From contig NW_020312817.1 of NCBI RefSeq assembly GCF_003265705.1, positions 25,392,109 through 25,456,108 on the forward strand: a DNA stretch of 64,000 nucleotides, given 5' to 3'. The position numbers were made by a program, and so were the translations under genes. Source of the stretch: Callorhinus ursinus (lineage: Eukaryota > Chordata > Mammalia > Carnivora > Otariidae). Below, piece after piece: positions 59,060 through 64,000 of the stretch. How positions within the stretch are numbered: the stretch's first letter is position 1; the number at the start of each line of letters is the position of its first letter. Under the pieces are notes generated by a model. It did not search any database. It worked only from the letters and a program-made list of their open reading frames with translations, and was not told where the DNA came from.

Positions 59060-59300
59060 AGGTCCTGTTAGCGTGGTGGAGAAACACAGACTCCAGAACC
59101 ACACACACATCAGGTTAAACACCAGCTCCCACACCTATGCTGGGAGCTTATCCTTCTCAGATTCCTCCTAGCTTTTAGTGCCTTCAACATTAACATAGGA
59201 ATGATAATATCTATTTCAAGGAATTATGCTTGAGAGCATATGAAGTTCCTGAGGGAAATGCACAACACAGGGGCCTGGCACAGAGTAGGTGTTTAACTCC
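59060..59300 (+). repeat. MIR SINE, nearly full length
   Basis: From 'ttagcgtggtggagaaacac' and 'agactccagaaccacacaca' through 'taggaatgataatatctatt' to 'ggcctggcacagagtaggtg', the MIR order is complete on the + strand. Confidence 0.75.
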
Positions 59301-61264
59301 AAATCCCAGCTTCTTGGCCCTACTTCGTAACTCTGGACTCTCTAAAGGTGTCTTGTCAGCTGGTGCAATGCCAGTCATGGCCAGAAGAGGGTGATAGAGG
59401 GACACTGCAAGGCATACGGAGCAAGCGCTCCCCCTTCTGCCTTTCTCTTCCTTCCGGGATGACTGCAGGTGGCATCTGGGCTCCCACACCCAGAGGTGCT
59501 CTCTCCACCGAGTTTTCCCACCACCCAGCAGGGGGGCCTCCTGCGCTCCACTCCGGCACGCTGGTGCCCCGGTGAGCTTCACCACCCAATGGGCTGCACT
59601 CTCTCCAACATGGTCTGAATCTCATCCAACTTGTTCGTTCCTTCTTTGGGTACTGTCCCTCAGCCCTGGAGGGGGCAGCTGATTCCTGCATCTTCGACAC
59701 CTGTCTTCCTTAGAGCTCTGTGGTCCCTGTTAGTAGTTAACCACCTTTCACTAGCTAATAATTCTCTGTATTAGGTTTTCCCTATGCAAACAGCTGGTGT
59801 GATTTTTGTCTCCTGACTGGACCTACTACAAGTAGTAGGTGTCGTAAAATGACAGTTCGCCTGCTCTCCATCTCCAACAAAGCGTTTTCACGTGACAAGG
59901 GAAGATTACCACACACCACCAGAAGCTGTGACAACCCTAGAAATTGCATCCCCAATGTGAACTTCCTTCTTCTAAGGACTGTGGAGTGCTACCACATTAT
60001 ACTTCCTGGGGACGGCATGGGGGAAGCCACGAGGAGTAAAGGGACAGCCTCGTCCAGCATTTTTGCAGTTTGCATATCGGAAAAAAAAAACCCAAGGTCT
60101 TCTGTGGAAATCATGTACCACTTAAAGATTATACTTTGAGAAAAATGAATAAACCAAAGACCAAAAATGGGTGATTAAGGACCATAAGAGGCAGGGAGCC
60201 TAGCTCTTTCAGGACCAGAATGATATGGGACTCAGGAAAGACCCAACCAGCTCAGTCTCATTGTCCTCAGCCGTGCCCCAATGGGGTGACACCTGGGCCC
60301 TGCGGAGTGTCTCTGCACACAACGCACTTCCTGCTCTTTGTGGATTGTGGAGTTAGTGTAGGGAGGAAGGTGTGTTAAAAAAAAAAACCATCTGCATTGT
60401 TCTTTGGGGATACATGACCCTTATGGACCCCACCAATAGGGCAAGATTCTGGCACCCGACTGCCCTCCACCCCCAACAGGAAAGAAAGTGAGCTCAGTGA
60501 AGCTTCCTTCTGGCCGGTTCTGTTACTATCCCTCACCTCGGCAGCTGCAGGTCGGGATGGAGAAGTCCTGGGCACGGAGCATCTGCAGCCTGGTTGTGCT
60601 GTCCTGTCTCATGGCTGGGGATGGAGGTGGGTGTGTGGCAGGACTGGGCATGACCACGCGGGTGGAGCTCCAGGGTTCCAGTGGTGAACTCTGGGCTGTG
60701 CCTTGCCAGTGGGGATGGCCTGCCCATCACGGGGGGCCTGGGATCCCTGAGTATAAGCCATAAGCCATGGGGTCTCAGTCTCAGAGGACAAGGGTGTTGG
60801 AAGAAGGACGTAAAGGCCAAACTTCTGACTAAGGTCAGATGGAGAGACAGTTCAGGGGCATTGCTCTACTCACGCTGGGGGTCACTGCTGCCCATTTAGA
60901 GGTGGGGATTTGGCAAGTGCTGAGCTGCAGACCCGGGCTGTGAGTCCTGGAGTTGGCCACCGGGTGTCACCATTCCACCACCATCAGCGGCCCCACTGGG
61001 GCCTGATTCTACCTGTCCAGAACAATACCAAGGTCAATGGCCAACGCGGGGTGGGAGAAGGGGTTCTTGAATGTCCATGCTCACCAAGTTGTCAGAAGAG
61101 CAGTGACTCCCAGGCCGATGGAGGAGAGCACTGTTGGGTTTCTTTCTCCAGAGGGTGTGTCCCAGTAAAAGCTGTTGCTGCTGGGGCCTCTTTTTTCCTG
61201 GCTATTTGCTGCCCCCTGAAAGATGATGATGGATTGGAATCCTTAGGACCCGGGTCCTTGAGTC
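59301..61264. other. Unique intergenic stretch
   Basis: About 2 kb without a recognised repeat or exon. Two short A-runs (60080-60089, 60376-60387) are the only low-complexity features. Confidence 0.4.
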
Positions 61265-61440
61265 TGTGATGTGGAAGGGACCTTAGAGACCTCCAGCTTC
61301 AGGTCCTTCACTTTAGAGAAGGAGGCCCAGAAAGAGAAGGCCATTCCCTGAAGCACACATACACACACAGCTGGCTGGAGGCCGAACCGGGAGCCTTACA
61401 CTCGGGATTCCTTTTCCAGTGCTCTGTCCCCTCCACTACC
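61265..61440 (-). repeat. MIR-family fragment
   Basis: 'gaagggaccttagagacctc', 'aggaggcccagaaagagaag' and 'ggattccttttccagtgctc' fit the reverse MIR3-type order. A L2/L3-class scrap ('catttactgagcacttacta') follows at 61481-61505. Confidence 0.5.
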
Positions 61441-61507
61441 CTCCATGTCTTTACATAGGCTCACTTGTTCATTCTCTTTAGCATTTACTGAGCACTTACT
61501 AGATGCT

Positions 61508-61561
61508 ATTTCCTTCCTTCCTTCCTTCCTTCCTTCCTTCCTTCCTTCTTTCTTTCTTTCT
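61508..61561. repeat. (TTCC)n/(TTTC)n microsatellite at the edge of an assembly gap
   Basis: About ten TTCC units pass into TTTC units and run into the N block. The true repeat length is unknown. Confidence 0.97.
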
Positions 61562-61661
61562 NNNNNNNNNNNNNNNNNNNNNNNNNNNNNNNNNNNNNNN
61601 NNNNNNNNNNNNNNNNNNNNNNNNNNNNNNNNNNNNNNNNNNNNNNNNNNNNNNNNNNNNN
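61562..61661. other. Assembly gap, 100 N
   Basis: Exactly 100 unknown bases, a size often used for gaps of unknown length. A pyrimidine microsatellite lies on the left and a T-run on the right. Confidence 1.
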
Positions 61662-62883
61662 TTTTTTTTTTGTGGCTGAACAGAACTGGATACCCTTAAA
61701 GATGTAAGATGACCTGGCATGTCAGTGACTAAAGCAGGGTGGCCCAGCTGCTGATCGTTTCCTTCCCCTTGGTCCAGAGAATTTGCCAACATCATCTACC
61801 CTTTTTGCAAAACACGGCCGAAAGGAGACCAGAATTCAGACAAAAACGGAGTCGGACAGACGCAGTCCACAGTTGTGGCAGCTCACGCAGGTGATGCCTG
61901 CTCGGGTGGGGCTGGCTGCAGGCCCGGCGGGGTCGCTTGGGTGGGAAAGAGCCTTTGGAAGGTGGATGCTTAGACGCTGCGACCACTGTGGCCGCCAGGG
62001 GGCAGTGTTTCATCACCTCCTGGGCCGGCAGAGAGCCTATTTTCCCAGGATGGAAGAAAGTAAATCTTTTAGGGGAAGAGAGGGGTGTTTACAATAAGAG
62101 TCTAAGTGTGGAAAAGAGTAAGATATATCGTCTGGACTTGAAATGATCTCTCAAAGTGATTTCATCGTTCTGCCTGTCTCTGGTCTCACGCCCGCAACTT
62201 TACACTTGACACGGCTCTAAAGCGTGAGAATTATGTCTCGGGGGTCCAACCCCCTTTCCGCAGGCTCTTCTCCCGTGGTCCAGAGTTGTTCATAACCCGA
62301 GGCACCCTCTGGGGGCATTTGGCGGTCTCAGAAAGAATGGCATGGAATCTCGTTAGCGATGCCCCAGCCTGTGGAGCGTCAAGCCAGTCCCCCTGCCTCT
62401 CCTCTGAGCGTCTCCAGGCTGCAAAGTCGGGTCCAATTGCCCGTCTGCCTCTGTCTTCTCAGATTCAGCCATGACCTGCTCTGCGGCAGCCCGGGGCTGC
62501 CCTACCATTATTGACCATTCCGCGGGGATATTAAGCACTTTTGGCTTGGCTGGGGGATGGTTAATCAACAACCCTGTCAGAGTGATGGATTCTTCTAGGA
62601 TTATTGCTTAATTAGCTTGTTTGGAGGTAAAAATAATCCAGGACTTCAGTTCTCTGGGAGCGGGGAGGAAGGGGAGGAAGGACTCGGGGAGGAAGGCCTC
62701 CGGCAGATACCCGGGGCGCAGGGTGTGGCTGGGGTGTTGCAGGGGGGAGCTCTGAAGCTGGGATTCATGAGGCATCTCCCAGCTATACCGCAGATGATGC
62801 GGCCAAGAGCACTTGTCACAAAAGCAGTGACATCTGAAGGGTCGTCCAAGGACCACAGGCATCGTCGCTCTGGGAGCTTTCAA
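61662..62883. other. Unique intergenic stretch with a CTCF-like motif
   Basis: No exon or repeat was recognised. GC-rich around 61900-62010. Confidence 0.4.
61992..62005 (+). promoter_or_regulatory. CTCF-like motif
   Basis: The bases CCGCCAGGGGGCAG match CCASYAGRKGGCRS at 13 of 14 positions (G for A at position 3). The upstream TGG also fits the longer CTCF consensus. It lies in opposite orientation to the match at 55746. Binding is inference. Confidence 0.5.
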
Positions 62884-63190
62884 TAAAAGCAGATTCCCAG
62901 GCCTAGCCCCAGACTTTCTGGATCAGAATCTCTGAAGCTTTTTAAAAAATTTATTCCAGGTGGGGCGCCTGGGTGGCACAGTCGGTTAAGTGACCTTCAG
63001 TTGTGATTTCGGGGTCGTGGGATCAAGCCCTGCCTCCGGCTCTGTGCTCAGCGCAGAGCCTGCTTGAGATTCCCTCTCCCTCTGCCCCTCCCCCTGCTTG
63101 CACTCTCTCTTTCTCGCAAATAAATCTTTTTTAAACAGAGTTACTCCAGGTGATTTCTATGCACAATAAAGTTTGAGAGTTACAGGCCTA
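62884..63190. mobile_element. MER5A-type DNA transposon split by a Can-SINE
   Basis: The left part ('cagattcccaggcctagccc', 'tctggatcagaatctctgaa', 'gctttttaaaaaat') and the right part ('ccaggtgatttctatgcaca', 'taaagtttgagagttacagg') rejoin into a MER5A right half when the SINE is removed. Confidence 0.75.
62962..63140 (+). mobile_element. Can-SINE, older subfamily, with TSD
   Basis: Head 'ggggcgcctgggtggcacag', body 'ggtcgtgggatcaagccctg' and 'agagcctgcttgagattccc', tail 'gcaaataaatcttttttaaa'. The TSD is ttattccaggtg (62951-62962) against ttactccaggtg (63141-63152). The 'gcctgcttgagattc' form marks an older branch than the copies with 'gaagcctgcttctccctc'. Confidence 0.92.
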
Positions 63191-64000
63191 ACCCTGATCA
63201 GTATTAGGCAAGTCCTTTCTGCTGGTAGTCGGCTTCCAGTGACTGGGCTCCATCGGTCCACACCTCCGTCCACACCCGCGTCCGCAACCGTGCGCCCCGG
63301 TCCTCGTCCTTTGTTCTAACCTCCCGATTTCTGTCTTGCCCTCTGCCTCGGCCATCTCACTCCGCTGTCTCTATCGCTTCCTGCCACGCCCCCGCCGTCG
63401 GCCCCACTCCCGGAGTCTCCCGTCCTCTGCCAGCTCTCCATATCCATCCGCTGGTCTTTCTTCTCTCCTCCCATCTCTCTTTTCTGTTGGTGCCGGCACT
63501 CCTTACACCCCCTTCTGTATCCTCTCCTGTCTGGAAGGGGCTGGAAGCGTGAGAAGTCCTGAGACACGTCAAGTCCCCCCGGTGAGATGCACTTATGTGC
63601 CATTTGGAAGGCAGAGGAGGGGCAGAAGTTTATTCCTCTGCCTCCAGCAGGGCGGGCAGGCACGCAGGCTTCGGGAGATGTGAGCTTCTGTCGGGCAAGT
63701 CCCCCACCGAGGGCTGTGGGCAGCCGTTCCCTGCCGTGTCTGGCTCCGGGGGCGGCAGCAGGTCCCCGTGCACTGAGAGCCAGTGGTAAGCCTGGGAGTC
63801 ACTGGCCCCCTTCTCTGGTCATTGCTCCTCTGGCCACTCCAGCAGCTTTGTGAGCACCTCCGTCCCTGGGTTAAATCCTGTTAAAACAGGAACAGACTGG
63901 TTCCCCTTTTCCTGCCTGACGCCGCCTGTTACACTCTGTTCTTGCCATTTAACCTCTATTCCAGGCCTCGCGCCTTTTCCTAGTCCCACCCCTTCCCCCC
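63191..64000. other. Unique stretch to the window end
   Basis: CT-rich and CpG-containing DNA at 63240-63800. Overlapping ORFs on both strands lack domains. No exon of the expected neighbour was recognised. Confidence 0.35.

Noticed and set aside
40000..64000. Search for CAPN13 C-terminal (EF-hand) exons on the minus strand
   Set aside because: No EF-hand loop or calpain-like exon was recognised among the frames; the gene may start beyond the window.

Overview
The window looks like nuclear DNA from a carnivoran mammal, most likely a caniform such as a bear, seal or mustelid. The main reason is seven tRNA-derived Can-SINE (SINEC) copies, several with clear target-site duplications (TSDs), beside carnivore-type LINE-1 3' ends and the old mammalian background of MIR, L2, MER5 and MLT1. 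The species cannot be fixed from sequence alone.

Only one piece of a functional protein gene was recognised. It is the terminal coding exon of LCLAT1 (lysocardiolipin acyltransferase 1) at 4463-4965 on the + strand. Bases 1-4462 are then its last intron, which carries two MIR copies and a 1.7-kb truncated LINE-1. Bases from 4966 are 3' UTR, with a plausible poly(A) signal at 8382. Everything to the right reads as intergenic DNA. From remembered mammalian gene order the next gene is probably CAPN13 in the opposite orientation, but no CAPN13 exon was recognised here.

The intergenic layout is as follows. 8.9-9.8 kb is a probable solo LTR split by a young LINE-1 tail. 11.3-20.8 kb holds L2, LINE-1, MER5 and MIR fragments plus a cluster of heat-shock-element-like units at 15.55 kb. 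21-26 kb is a SINE and ancient repeats. 26.5-27.3 kb is a SINE fused to a full-length but dead RPS18 retrocopy. 27.3-30.9 kb is largely unique, GC-rich DNA. 31-37.4 kb is an AT-rich nest of LINE-1s with four SINEs. 37.4-64 kb is GC-rich DNA with MIR, L2, MLT1 and MER5 relics, two CTCF-like motifs, microsatellites and a 100-base assembly gap.

The most unusual object is at 26.48-27.33 kb. One 16-bp TSD encloses a complete Can-SINE joined to a complete RPS18 cDNA. This is the structure expected if one LINE-1 reverse transcription event switched template from RPS18 mRNA to SINE RNA. No operons, CRISPR arrays, tRNA or rRNA genes, or other undescribed protein systems were found. Nearly all long ORFs in the GC-rich intergenic part look like chance ORFs.
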